From assembly GCA_002402085.1 (NCBI GenBank), contig NVVB01000041.1:34414-40310 (forward strand): a DNA stretch of 5,897 nucleotides. Reading direction: 5' to 3'. Positions 1-5,108 of the stretch are shown here, one piece after another. The translations under genes and the position numbers were made by a program. The notes below the pieces were generated by a model. That model saw only the letters and a program-made list of their open reading frames with translations. It ran no database searches and was not told the origin of the DNA. This stretch comes from Gammaproteobacteria bacterium (GTDB taxonomy: Bacteria; Pseudomonadota; Gammaproteobacteria; Pseudomonadales; UBA3067). How positions within the stretch are numbered: the stretch's first letter is position 1; every line of letters starts with the position of its first letter.

Positions 1-78
1 AAAAATGGTGAAACCGCCTGGGTCATCGGCTCGGTTGCTCCAAGCAGTAAAAGCGAACCTTACGTCGAGCTGGAATGA
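1..78 (+). CDS. purM: PurM C-terminal end (phosphoribosylaminoimidazole synthetase), partial
   Basis: This is the last 25 codons and stop of a gene that begins left of the window. The residues NGETAWVIG followed by a short charged tail ending in VELE match the C-terminal strand of PurM (AIR synthetase), where E. coli has NGENAWKIG and also ends shortly after in a glutamate. PurM closes the imidazole ring of the purine precursor in the cytoplasm, using ATP. Its stop is 11 bases before the purN ATG, the usual purM-purN arrangement, so the two are very likely one transcript. The identification rests on a short tail plus the neighbour; the catalytic part is outside the window. Confidence 0.85.
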   Translation, partial: KNGETAWVIGSVAPSSKSEPYVELE

Positions 79-89
79 GAAGTTAGTTA

Positions 90-791
90 ATGTCTTTACC
101 CGAAGTAGAACACCCAGCACCTCAGCGTAACGCACCACTTCGTATGGTAGTGCTGATTTCTGGTAGTGGCAGCAATTTACAGGCTTTGATCGACGCCCAA
201 ACAAAAGGGCTGATCAATACCCACATTGTTGCCGTAATCAGCAATCGCCCGGATGTAAAAGGTTTACAACGGGCCGACCATGCAAGCATAGAGAATCATT
301 GCCTGAACCATCGAGACTTTGAAGACCGTCAAAGTTTCGATCAGGCTTTGCATCAAAAAATCCAACACTACCAACCCGACTTGGTCGTGCTGGCTGGCTT
401 TATGCGCATACTAACCGCCGAGTTCACACGCCAATACGTGGGCAAGATGATCAACATTCATCCCTCACTACTGCCAAAGTACCAAGGCCTAAACACCCAT
501 CAACGCGCTATCGATGACGGCCAAAGCCAACACGGCTGCAGCATTCACTTTGTCACCGAAGAGTTAGACGGCGGCCCAGTAATCGCCCAAGCTCAAGTAC
601 CGGTTTTAAAAGAAGATGACGCACAGGCGCTGGCCCAGCGGGTACAGCAGCAAGAACATTGGCTGTTTCCTCAGTGCGTAAAATGGTTCGGAGAAAGGCG
701 CATTGCGTTAAAAACCGGCAAAATTTACCTCGATGAAGAAATACTGCCTAAATCAGGCAAGCAATTTTCAGGCATGACTAGCCTAAGCTAA
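90..791 (+). CDS. purN: PurN, phosphoribosylglycinamide formyltransferase
   Basis: GAR transformylase, 233 residues. It transfers the formyl group of 10-formyltetrahydrofolate to glycinamide ribonucleotide in purine synthesis. The phosphate-binding loop GSGSN is at residues 25-29. The catalytic trio is intact: Asn122 and His124 in NIHPSLLPKY, and Asp160 in ELDGGPVI, equivalent to E. coli Asn106, His108 and Asp144. The LAGFMRIL segment (101-108) is also typical. The protein carries an N-terminal extension of about 18 residues before MVVLISG compared with E. coli, so Met19 (position 144) is an alternative start. The ATG at 90 is preferred because GAGAAG at 77-82, overlapping the purM stop, gives a ribosome binding site 7 bases away, while none is obvious before 144. 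It is probably co-transcribed with purM. Confidence 0.96.
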   Translation: MSLPEVEHPAPQRNAPLRMVVLISGSGSNLQALIDAQTKGLINTHIVAVISNRPDVKGLQRADHASIENHCLNHRDFEDRQSFDQALHQKIQHYQPDLVVLAGFMRILTAEFTRQYVGKMINIHPSLLPKYQGLNTHQRAIDDGQSQHGCSIHFVTEELDGGPVIAQAQVPVLKEDDAQALAQRVQQQEHWLFPQCVKWFGERRIALKTGKIYLDEEILPKSGKQFSGMTSLS

Positions 792-868
792 TCCTCCAAG
801 AAGCGTGCATTGAACACACTATAAAAATCCAGGGCTTACAACTTTAAGGACTAAAGTATAGGCTCTCA

Positions 869-1015
869 ATGCGCTACGCCTTCAATAAACCACCCAGAGA
901 ACTGACAGCCTCAACGGGTAGGCTAAATGATCAGCAGAAGGCGCCAGAACCCAACTGGTTTTACCATTTAGAACCAATAACTCAGCAATTGCGCATTTTA
1001 GCCGGCTGGATTTAG
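869..1015 (+). CDS. Possible 48-residue small ORF between purN and the DUF3108 gene
   Basis: An ATG at 869 opens a 48-codon frame ending in TAG at 1013-1015, in the otherwise empty 268-base gap between purN and the DUF3108 gene. The product begins MRYAFNKPPREL and ends in ITQQLRILAGWI. It has no signal peptide or membrane helix and I recognise no family. Only a weak purine stretch (TAGG about 8 bases upstream) could serve as a ribosome binding site. It is in a different frame from the following gene, so it is not a missed N-terminus of it. It may be a chance ORF or leader region. Confidence 0.2.
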   Translation: MRYAFNKPPRELTASTGRLNDQQKAPEPNWFYHLEPITQQLRILAGWI

Positions 1016-1059
1016 TCTATTATTGGTTGCAACGTTTTCTAGCAGAGGCCTGCTCAAGA

Positions 1060-1887
1060 ATGCATCAAGAATTAAAAACATCGTCCTTCACTCGCCTGAA
1101 CCTTGCTTCACTGCCCCAGCGTCAATTGCTAGCAGCGCTCTTACTCATAGTGCTCGTATTTCAAACCACCCCTACGATTGCCGCCAACACCCTTACCGCA
1201 GCAAAACCAGAACAAACCTCAGAAACCCCGAGCAAAACCACAATTCTGCCCTTTGAAGCGCATTATTCAGCCAAATGGAACAAAGTGTCTCTACGAGGAC
1301 TGGCAGTCCGCAAGCTCATCATCAACGAAGCCAATCAACAAGAGTTCTCCTTTAACGCCAAGACATTAGCCGCCAAAGTACAAGAATCCAGCCACTTTAA
1401 CTGGCACCGCTGCTCGCCAGTACCCAGCGCATACCACTACGAACGAAAAGGCTTCTTAAAAAAGAAAAAAACACTGCAACAAACCTTCAACTGGGACGAC
1501 CAACAAGTTACCTCGAATACCAGCAAATACTCCACGACGTTTGACCTGCCCATGCAATCCACCGATAAGCTCAGCTACCAACTGGCCATTCGTTGCGATT
1601 TAAAACAAGGCAACACCGACCTCAACTATCAAGTCGTAGACAAATCCCGCCTTAAGCAATACTCATTTGAAATCGTTAATGAAGAAATACTGGAAACGCC
1701 ACTCGGCACACTCAACGCAATCAAAGTAAAACGCGTGCGAGAAGCTAATCAACGGCAAACCTTCCTGTGGTTTGCCAAAGAGCTGGATTACTTACTGGTT
1801 AAATTAGAACAATACGATACGGGTGGCAATCACTACGTAATCAACATCAAATCACTGCAAAACAGTCACGCCACCGCCAAACAATAG
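1060..1887 (+). CDS. DUF3108 family exported protein
   Basis: A 275-residue protein counted from the ATG at 1060. The frame is open further upstream to a TTG at 1027, but the ATG is preferred because it leaves a compact signal peptide: a charged and polar start, a hydrophobic core LLAALLLIVLVF (residues 23-34) and a cleavage region PTIAA near residues 38-42. The mature part starts with a low-complexity Thr/Pro/Lys linker, then a beta-rich region from FEAHYSAKW (about residue 66) to the end. The fold pattern, with a repeated FEAxYSA, FSFNAKT and LGTLNAIKV style of strands, matches DUF3108 proteins, which are periplasmic or envelope proteins of uncertain function. A DUF3108 gene directly after purMN is also found in Pseudomonas. 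It sits 268 bases after purN, so it may have its own promoter. The family assignment is from memory of its motifs. Confidence 0.8.
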   Translation: MHQELKTSSFTRLNLASLPQRQLLAALLLIVLVFQTTPTIAANTLTAAKPEQTSETPSKTTILPFEAHYSAKWNKVSLRGLAVRKLIINEANQQEFSFNAKTLAAKVQESSHFNWHRCSPVPSAYHYERKGFLKKKKTLQQTFNWDDQQVTSNTSKYSTTFDLPMQSTDKLSYQLAIRCDLKQGNTDLNYQVVDKSRLKQYSFEIVNEEILETPLGTLNAIKVKRVREANQRQTFLWFAKELDYLLVKLEQYDTGGNHYVINIKSLQNSHATAKQ

Positions 1888-1912
1888 CGCCGGGGCTCTT
1901 GTCCCCGCTCGC
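1887..1912 (+). terminator. Hairpin between convergent DUF3108 gene and dcd, possible bidirectional terminator
   Basis: CGGGG at 1891-1895 pairs with CCCCG at 1903-1907 around a 7-base loop, and GCG (1887-1889) can pair with CGC (1910-1912) outside a small bulge. It begins at the last base of the DUF3108 stop codon and lies about 25 bases past the stop of dcd on the other strand. Neither side carries a convincing T-run, so it is a weak intrinsic terminator at best. Confidence 0.4.
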
Positions 1913-1936
1913 TCAACGCCTGCATCCCGCTCGGAA

Positions 1937-2503
1937 TCAGGCTTTCGGCAACGTCACACCACGCTGCTTCATGTACTTACCATCACGGTCTTTATACGAC
2001 TCTTCACACACCTCATCCGACTCAAAAAACAACATCTGAGCCACACCTTCATTGGCGTATATTTTCGCGGGCAGAGTCGTAGTATTTGAAAACTCCAGCG
2101 TTACATGCCCTTCCCATTCAGGCTCCAAGGGCGTGACATTAACAATAATGCCACAACGCGCGTACGTGGATTTACCCAGGCAAATCGTCAACACCTGACG
2201 AGGAATCCGGAAATACTCAACCGTACGGGCCAGCGCAAAGGAATTGGGGGGGATAATGCACTCATCACTGATCACATCAACAAAGCTTTGCTCATCAAAG
2301 TTCTTAGGGTCCACGGTGGCAGAATTGATATTCGTGAACACCTTGAATTCATTCGAACAACGCACATCGTAGCCATAGCTAGACGTTCCATAAGAAATCA
2401 CCCGTTGCTCGCCATGGTAACGCACCTGTCCAGGCTCAAAAGGCTCAATCATGCCCTGGTCTTTCGCCATGGCCTTAATCCATCTATCTGACTTAATACT
2501 CAT
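1937..2503 (-). CDS. dcd: Dcd, dCTP deaminase
   Basis: A cytoplasmic homotrimeric enzyme of the dUTPase fold that deaminates dCTP to dUTP, feeding dUMP and then thymidylate synthesis. At 188 residues it is the usual proteobacterial length. Visible signatures are SSYGYDVR (41-48), the KSTYAR nucleotide-binding loop (111-116), [16 protein letters not shown] (125-140) with the presumed catalytic Glu137 (E. coli Glu138), the [10 protein letters not shown] motif (151-160) and the C-terminal [13 protein letters not shown] closing segment. No key residue is missing. The start is supported by GGAGAGG on the minus strand at 2508-2514, 4 bases before the ATG, and by a good promoter further upstream. 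It is convergent with the DUF3108 gene. In Pseudomonas dcd lies beside apbC/mrp and metG; neither follows here, so synteny breaks just upstream of dcd. Confidence 0.96.
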   Translation of the reverse strand: MSIKSDRWIKAMAKDQGMIEPFEPGQVRYHGEQRVISYGTSSYGYDVRCSNEFKVFTNINSATVDPKNFDEQSFVDVISDECIIPPNSFALARTVEYFRIPRQVLTICLGKSTYARCGIIVNVTPLEPEWEGHVTLEFSNTTTLPAKIYANEGVAQMLFFESDEVCEESYKDRDGKYMKQRGVTLPKA

Positions 2504-2545
2504 ACTGCCTCTCCACCACGAAACACCGGGTCAATGTAGGGCCGC

Positions 2546-2574
2546 ATCATACACGGAATTGAAGCGATTCTGAA
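2546..2574 (-). promoter_or_regulatory. Sigma-70-type promoter for dcd
   Basis: On the minus strand, TTCAGA (2574-2569) as the -35 box and TATGAT (2551-2546) as the -10 box are separated by exactly 17 bases. The -10 matches five of six consensus positions and the -35 four of six. Transcription would begin near 2539, giving a leader of about 35 bases before the dcd ATG. This is predicted from spacing and consensus only. Confidence 0.6.
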
Positions 2575-2607
2575 TGATATTGGTCAATCACGGCGATCCA
2601 ATCATAG

Positions 2608-2808
2608 CCCCCGCAGCCCAATGTAGATCAACAAAGCGAGCCGATGACTGGAACGATGCCCCGTGTTGCCGGCGTCACGCTACTCCACGAACTCACGCAT
2701 TGGGCCGACGCAAAAGATGGCAAAGACGATCCGGTACCCAGAGACCCAACCAACGAAGAAGGGGAAGCATTCGAGATTGAAGTGTATGGCCAGATTATCA
2801 ATCTATAA
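2608..2808 (+). pseudogene. Remnant of an HExxH zinc metallopeptidase domain (C-terminal part)
   Basis: This frame is open from just after a TAG at 2605-2607 to a TAA at 2806-2808. Counted from an ATG at 2644 it codes for 54 residues: VTLLHELTHWADAKDG at 11-26 holds the zincin motif HELTH (15-19), and NEEGEAFEIEVYG at 37-49 supplies acidic residues that could give the third zinc ligand. The pairing LLHELTHWAD-x-DG followed by EEGxAFExxVYG recalls the metallopeptidase domains at the C-terminus of polymorphic toxins and phage or secretion-linked proteins. That family link is an inference. The rest of such a domain is missing: stops lie upstream in the same frame and no good ribosome binding site precedes 2644 or the ATG at 2656. 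I read it as the surviving end of a decayed or truncated gene. A functional 54-residue protein is less likely. It lies between the dcd promoter and the DUF1993 gene. Confidence 0.6.
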
Positions 2809-2881
2809 CCCCCCTCTAACGCGTATAACCCAAAGGCTAATCCTATCCATTCGTATCGTTCACACGATTCACTTTTAATCC

Positions 2882-2910
2882 TTGCCGTTAACCAGGGACT
2901 TACTTATGAT
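2882..2910 (+). promoter_or_regulatory. Possible promoter upstream of the DUF1993 gene
   Basis: TTGCCG (2882-2887) and TATGAT (2905-2910) are 17 bases apart, matching four and five of six consensus positions. They face the DUF1993 gene but lie about 156 bases before its ATG, which would give a long leader containing the hairpin at 2978-3012. It is a consensus-only prediction. Confidence 0.4.
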
Positions 2911-2977
2911 CAACAATCGATTTTAGCTACGACTATATTTCAAGGATTCTAACAAGGCCTAACTTGCACGATAGACA

Positions 2978-3012
2978 CTGACGGTCTCGCTCAAAATGAG
3001 TTTTCCTGTCAG
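2978..3012 (+). other. Nested hairpin in the leader of the DUF1993 gene
   Basis: CTGACGG (2978-2984) pairs with CC-T-GTCAG (3005-3012, one bulged T), and inside it CTCA (2990-2993) pairs with TGAG (2997-3000) around AAA. TTTT follows the inner stem. It could be a leader structure, a weak terminator, or the decayed core of a recombination site; the sequence does not decide. Confidence 0.35.
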
Positions 3013-3050
3013 GTTATTTCTTAAGCATGCTAGCGCCAAACAACCTACTT

Positions 3051-3056
3051 AAGGAG
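3051..3056 (+). promoter_or_regulatory. Strong ribosome binding site that sets the DUF1993 start
   Basis: AAGGAG lies 9 bases before the ATG at 3066. An ATG in the same frame at 3027 would place this site inside the coding region and has no comparable signal of its own, so translation most likely starts at 3066. Confidence 0.85.
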
Positions 3057-3065
3057 CATATTTTA

Positions 3066-3584
3066 ATGATCAGTTTATACGACCTTACCGTTGTAAGTTA
3101 CATCCGGGTGCTGGATGCCACCGTTGGCGTGTTAAAAAAGAGCGAAGCTCATTTCAAAGCGCAGGACCTAGATCTCAACGATATCGTATCCATGCAACTG
3201 GCTCCTGACATGTTCGGCTTCCCGTTCCAAATAAATTCCGTACGACATCATTCATTGCATGCCGCGCAAGGTATTCTTAGCGGTGAATTTAGCCCGCCAG
3301 AGCCTTTGCCTGAGCTAGACTTTGCTGGCTTAGTCGCTGTATTGGAGAAAACTAGAAAAGACTTAGACGGCTTCAGCGCAGACGAGATCAATGCGCGATC
3401 AGGCAAGCCTGTCACGTTTAAAATGGGCAGCATGGAAATCCCCTTTACCGCTGACAATTTTGCACTGGCATTCTCCATCCCTAACCTTTACTTCCATGCC
3501 GCGACTACTTACGACATGCTAAGAATCAAAGGCGCGCCCATTGGTAAAATGGACTTTATGGGCAAAATGCCAGTAGGCGCATAA
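3066..3584 (+). CDS. DUF1993 family protein
   Basis: A soluble 172-residue protein with no signal peptide or membrane segment. It starts ISLYDLTV, has LAPDMFGFPFQI at residues 45-56, a histidine-rich stretch RHHSLHAAQG (60-69), and ends with PNLYFHAATTYDMLR (139-153) then APIGKMDFMG (157-166). This order, SLYD start, LAPDMF, PNxxFHxxTAYxxLR and GxPxGKxDFMG, is that of DUF1993. I recall that family as helical and related to the DinB/YfiT-like putative metalloenzymes; no activity can be assigned. His144 and the His61/62/65 cluster are candidate metal ligands by analogy only. It stands alone on the plus strand, with no partner in the same direction, at the border between the dcd region and the cassette array. 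Confidence 0.85.
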   Translation: MISLYDLTVVSYIRVLDATVGVLKKSEAHFKAQDLDLNDIVSMQLAPDMFGFPFQINSVRHHSLHAAQGILSGEFSPPEPLPELDFAGLVAVLEKTRKDLDGFSADEINARSGKPVTFKMGSMEIPFTADNFALAFSIPNLYFHAATTYDMLRIKGAPIGKMDFMGKMPVGA

Positions 3585-3616
3585 GCCACCCAAGTCCTAT
3601 TCAATAGCAAGCCTTC

Positions 3617-3650
3617 GCGAGCCGTAAGATAACAAGACCTTACGTCTCGC
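3617..3650 (+). terminator. Hairpin downstream of the DUF1993 gene, possible terminator
   Basis: GCGAG-C-CGTAAG (3617-3628) pairs with CTTACG-T-CTCGC (3639-3650), eleven base pairs with one mismatch and a 10-base loop. It starts 32 bases past the DUF1993 stop, a reasonable place for a terminator, but no T-run follows on either strand, so termination is unproven. Confidence 0.4.
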
Positions 3651-3720
3651 ACCTGCCCCACAATTCAAACGCTCTTTACTCCCCGAGCAGCCACGCTTCG
3701 AATCAACCTTTGCTTCTAGC

Positions 3721-3792
3721 AAGTCCCTTTAGCGTATTGCAAAGCCTACGCGCCTCGAGATTACATCGTAATTTTCTAAGGCCCCTTAGCGT
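3721..3792 (+). repeat. Imperfect 15-base direct repeat
   Basis: AAGTCCCTTTAGCGT (3721-3735) recurs as AAGGCCCCTTAGCGT (3778-3792), 13 of 15 bases identical with a 57-base period. The second copy is also part of a small palindrome, CTAAGG-CC-CCTTAG (3776-3789). Function is unknown; chance is possible. Confidence 0.3.
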
Positions 3793-3826
3793 CAGAATAG
3801 TTGTTGTGCCTATGGGTAACACCAAG

Positions 3827-3876
3827 ACATAACGCATTGCACAAACTACGGAGTCGCATGGTGAAAATTGTTAGGA
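3827..3876 (-). other. Degenerate attC site at the distal end of the cassette array
   Basis: Read on the minus strand, an R'' box TCCTAAC (3876-3870) lies just past the stop of the lipoprotein-like gene, followed by AA, and an R' box GTTATGT (3833-3827) is preceded by ATGC. The layout and minus orientation match the other sites here. However, at 50 bases it is shorter than usual attC sites, its L boxes pair poorly, and its R'' matches the start of its own cassette at only about four positions. It is probably a partly decayed last attC. Confidence 0.5.
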
Positions 3877-4491
3877 TTTTATTGTGGCACAAAGGTTACG
3901 TTCTCCAGAACCCAGCTTGCCTTCTTGTTAAAGCTTTTGTCTTTGTTTTTAGGTAGATGCCTATAGGAATAACTGACTCTAACCAGGTTGTCAGGGGTTT
4001 CTGGGTTTACCGTAAAAAAACCCATAGTTTCCAAGAGGAGATACTCTGTGCCTTCAGGCATCTTTGATGCCTTGTAGTCCTCGACAAGATAGTGGAATTC
4101 AACAAAGTATTTTCCACGGGTAGTAACAGGTTTTTCAGTTGCGCTTATGACCTTATACCTTGGGTCATCAAACTCGCTGCTTTTGAGCGTATTGTATAGC
4201 GAATCAAATTCTTCTATAGAAATTGGTAAAGGCTGTTTATAGTAATCTAAGGAAATTACGTAACTTTCAATCTTGCTATTACCATTTTTTACAATCAATG
4301 AGCCTTTTCCGTCAGGATCAAAGAACATCCAGCCCTCTTCGTCAGGTATGAGGAAGGTTGCACCATGCCCTGGCACTGTTGTTAATGCGGGTATTTCCTT
4401 GATATAAGGTGGACCTCCAGAAGAGGCACATGCATTACATATGACTGCAACTAGTAGAGCTATGAGCTTATTCATATTATTGTGAGGTTAA
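3833..4491 (-). mobile_element. Integron gene cassette C (lipoprotein-like protein)
   Basis: A cassette of about 659 bases from the cut point inside the attC at 4486-4589 (between 4492 and 4491) to the G of the R' box at 3833. It holds one gene on the minus strand, whose ATG comes only 16 bases after the cassette boundary. The left boundary depends on the weak attC at 3827-3876, so it is less certain than the right one. Confidence 0.65.
3879..4475 (-). CDS. Lipoprotein-like exported cassette protein of unknown function
   Basis: A 198-residue protein beginning MNKLIALLVAVICNAC, a short basic start and hydrophobic core ending at Cys16. The ICNAC context has Ala at -1, as in a lipobox, but Cys13 at -3 where Leu is usual, so lipidation at Cys16 is likely but not certain; simple export is the alternative. 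The mature part is rich in charged and aromatic residues with alternating beta-like stretches (GATFLIPDEEGWMFF, YFVEFHYLVEDY) and no further membrane segment. I recognise no family. It is the sole gene of an integron cassette. No ribosome binding site is visible in the 16 bases between the cassette boundary and the ATG, which suggests translation that depends on read-through from upstream cassettes or on a weak leader. Confidence 0.75.
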   Translation of the reverse strand: MNKLIALLVAVICNACASSGGPPYIKEIPALTTVPGHGATFLIPDEEGWMFFDPDGKGSLIVKNGNSKIESYVISLDYYKQPLPISIEEFDSLYNTLKSSEFDDPRYKVISATEKPVTTRGKYFVEFHYLVEDYKASKMPEGTEYLLLETMGFFTVNPETPDNLVRVSYSYRHLPKNKDKSFNKKASWVLENVTFVPQ

Positions 4492-4589
4492 CGCCTGCAG
4501 CAGCGGCAGACAAAAATGGTGGTTGTTTTGCCGGTTCTTTGGCAAAACAAGTGACAGTTTTGGCTGTCCGTTTCCTGCACTTGTTAGGC
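4486..4589 (-). other. attC recombination site between cassettes B and C
   Basis: A 104-base site on the minus strand. R'' is GCCTAAC (4589-4583) and R' is GTTAACC (4492-4486), with strand exchange expected between 4492 and 4491. CTGCA (4575-4579) and TGCAG (4496-4500) form the inner L boxes. The centre is a perfect 10-base-pair stem, TTGTTTTGCC (4523-4532) with GGCAAAACAA (4541-4550), around an 8-base loop. The R'' box is exactly complementary to the GTTAGGC that opens cassette B, as required if the cassette circularises. Confidence 0.85.
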
Positions 4590-4597
4590 TGTGTTTG

Positions 4598-5023
4598 CTA
4601 AGTAAAGGAACCAATGATTGCACCAATTAGAGTAAGCTCAACAATGCTATGGGCCGAATTTATTAATGTTAGTTTTGACGATGTACGAGCAAAACCGTTG
4701 TAGTAACCTAGCGACGTAATAGTAAATACGGTGGCAACTACTGCGCCAAAAAATGCTCCGCCAAGAACACCAGATATGTTTGTTACTGCTATAAGCAAAG
4801 CAATTAATAGGGCTTTTGTTAGCCCCGAGATTAAAGACATAATAAAAGCACCTCCAAGGCCTTCGGTATTGTCAGCCTCTTCCTTTGTTATGCCTAAAGC
4901 ATTAGCCCATGCTTCACCAAAAACTGCCCAGTGGTACCATGCAAACCCAAGCAAATAGCTTGCAATCGTTGCAACTAATACAGCTATGTAATTTATGCTT
5001 TGTAGTTCAGACATCCAATTCAT
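4598..5023 (-). CDS. DUF1761 family four-helix membrane protein
   Basis: A 141-residue inner-membrane protein with four predicted helices at about 11-32, 57-81, 84-107 and 118-140, joined by short loops. The pattern of a first helix ending LLGFAWYHWAVFGEAW (24-39), an alanine- and glycine-rich middle, and a GYYNG turn (106-110) matches DUF1761, small membrane proteins without known activity; the WYxxxxFGxxW motif is the most diagnostic. The start is supported by AGGAGA on the minus strand, 4 bases before the ATG. It is the only gene of an integron cassette; the stop codon is 8 bases before the R'' box of its attC. No partner gene is visible, and cassette neighbours are normally independent. 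Confidence 0.85.
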   Translation of the reverse strand: MNWMSELQSINYIAVLVATIASYLLGFAWYHWAVFGEAWANALGITKEEADNTEGLGGAFIMSLISGLTKALLIALLIAVTNISGVLGGAFFGAVVATVFTITSLGYYNGFARTSSKLTLINSAHSIVELTLIGAIIGSFT

Positions 5024-5027
5024 GTAC

Positions 5028-5033
5028 TCTCCT
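5028..5033 (-). promoter_or_regulatory. Ribosome binding site of the DUF1761 cassette gene
   Basis: AGGAGA on the minus strand, 4 bases from the ATG at 5023. It is the only cassette gene in the window with a clear ribosome binding site at normal spacing. Confidence 0.8.
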
Positions 5034-5048
5034 AATCTTATTTGAGCG

Positions 5049-5108
5049 GCCTAACGTCGCAAACAGACGCGCGCTTTAGCGTGTCGTTTTTGATTTGCCT
5101 TGTTATGA
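5049..5108 (-). other. attC recombination site between cassettes A and B
   Basis: A 60-base site on the minus strand, near the lower end of usual attC lengths. R'' is TCATAAC (5108-5102) followed by AAGGC, and R' is GTTAGGC (5055-5049); strand exchange is expected between 5055 and 5054. L boxes are TTTGC (5094-5098) and GCAAA (5059-5063). The central stem pairs GACGCGC (5066-5072) with GCGTGTC (5079-5085), including one G-T pair, around a 6-base loop. The R'' extended to GCTCATAAC is exactly complementary to the GTTATGAGC at the start of cassette A. Confidence 0.9.

Larger units (their letters stand above)
3585..3826. other. Gene-free stretch between the DUF1993 gene and the cassette array
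   Basis: No ORF of note is seen on either strand. It contains the hairpin at 3617-3650 and an imperfect direct repeat at 3721-3735 and 3778-3792. It marks the junction of ordinary chromosome and the distal end of the integron array, and may include remains of older cassettes, though no further complete attC could be recognised. Confidence 0.5.
4492..5054 (-). mobile_element. Integron gene cassette B (DUF1761 membrane protein)
   Basis: A cassette of about 563 bases between the cut points of the attC sites at 5049-5108 and 4486-4589. It opens with TTAGGC and closes with an attC whose R'' is GCCTAAC, its exact complement. It contains one minus-strand gene with its own ribosome binding site. Confidence 0.85.

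Noticed and set aside
1023..1256. 77-codon plus-strand frame overlapping the DUF3108 gene
   Set aside because: It lies in another frame of a recognisable exported protein, starts at TTG and gives a composition without domain features.
2105..2491. 128-codon plus-strand frame opposite dcd
   Set aside because: It is the antisense of a clear dcd gene with all family motifs; the translation is rich in Arg, Asn and His as expected for a shadow.
2574..2878. Two overlapping plus-strand frames of 68 and 71 codons
   Set aside because: Both are alternative frames of the metallopeptidase remnant at 2608-2808, which alone shows a meaningful motif (HELTH followed by EEGEAFE).
3027..3065. Longer DUF1993 start at the upstream ATG
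   Set aside because: It would place the AAGGAG ribosome binding site inside the gene, and the family normally begins at the SLYD segment just after the ATG at 3066.
3248..3478. 76-codon minus-strand frame within the DUF1993 gene
   Set aside because: Antisense shadow of a gene with recognisable family motifs and a strong ribosome binding site.
3617..3650. The hairpin after DUF1993 as an attC of a plus-strand DUF1993 cassette
   Set aside because: AGATAAC followed by AAGA looks like an R'' box, but no matching GTTRRRY box follows within a normal attC length, and the pairing is a single continuous stem rather than the two-box pattern.
4731..4958. 75-codon plus-strand frame within the DUF1761 gene
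   Set aside because: Antisense shadow of a four-helix membrane protein; no ribosome binding site and no recognisable content.
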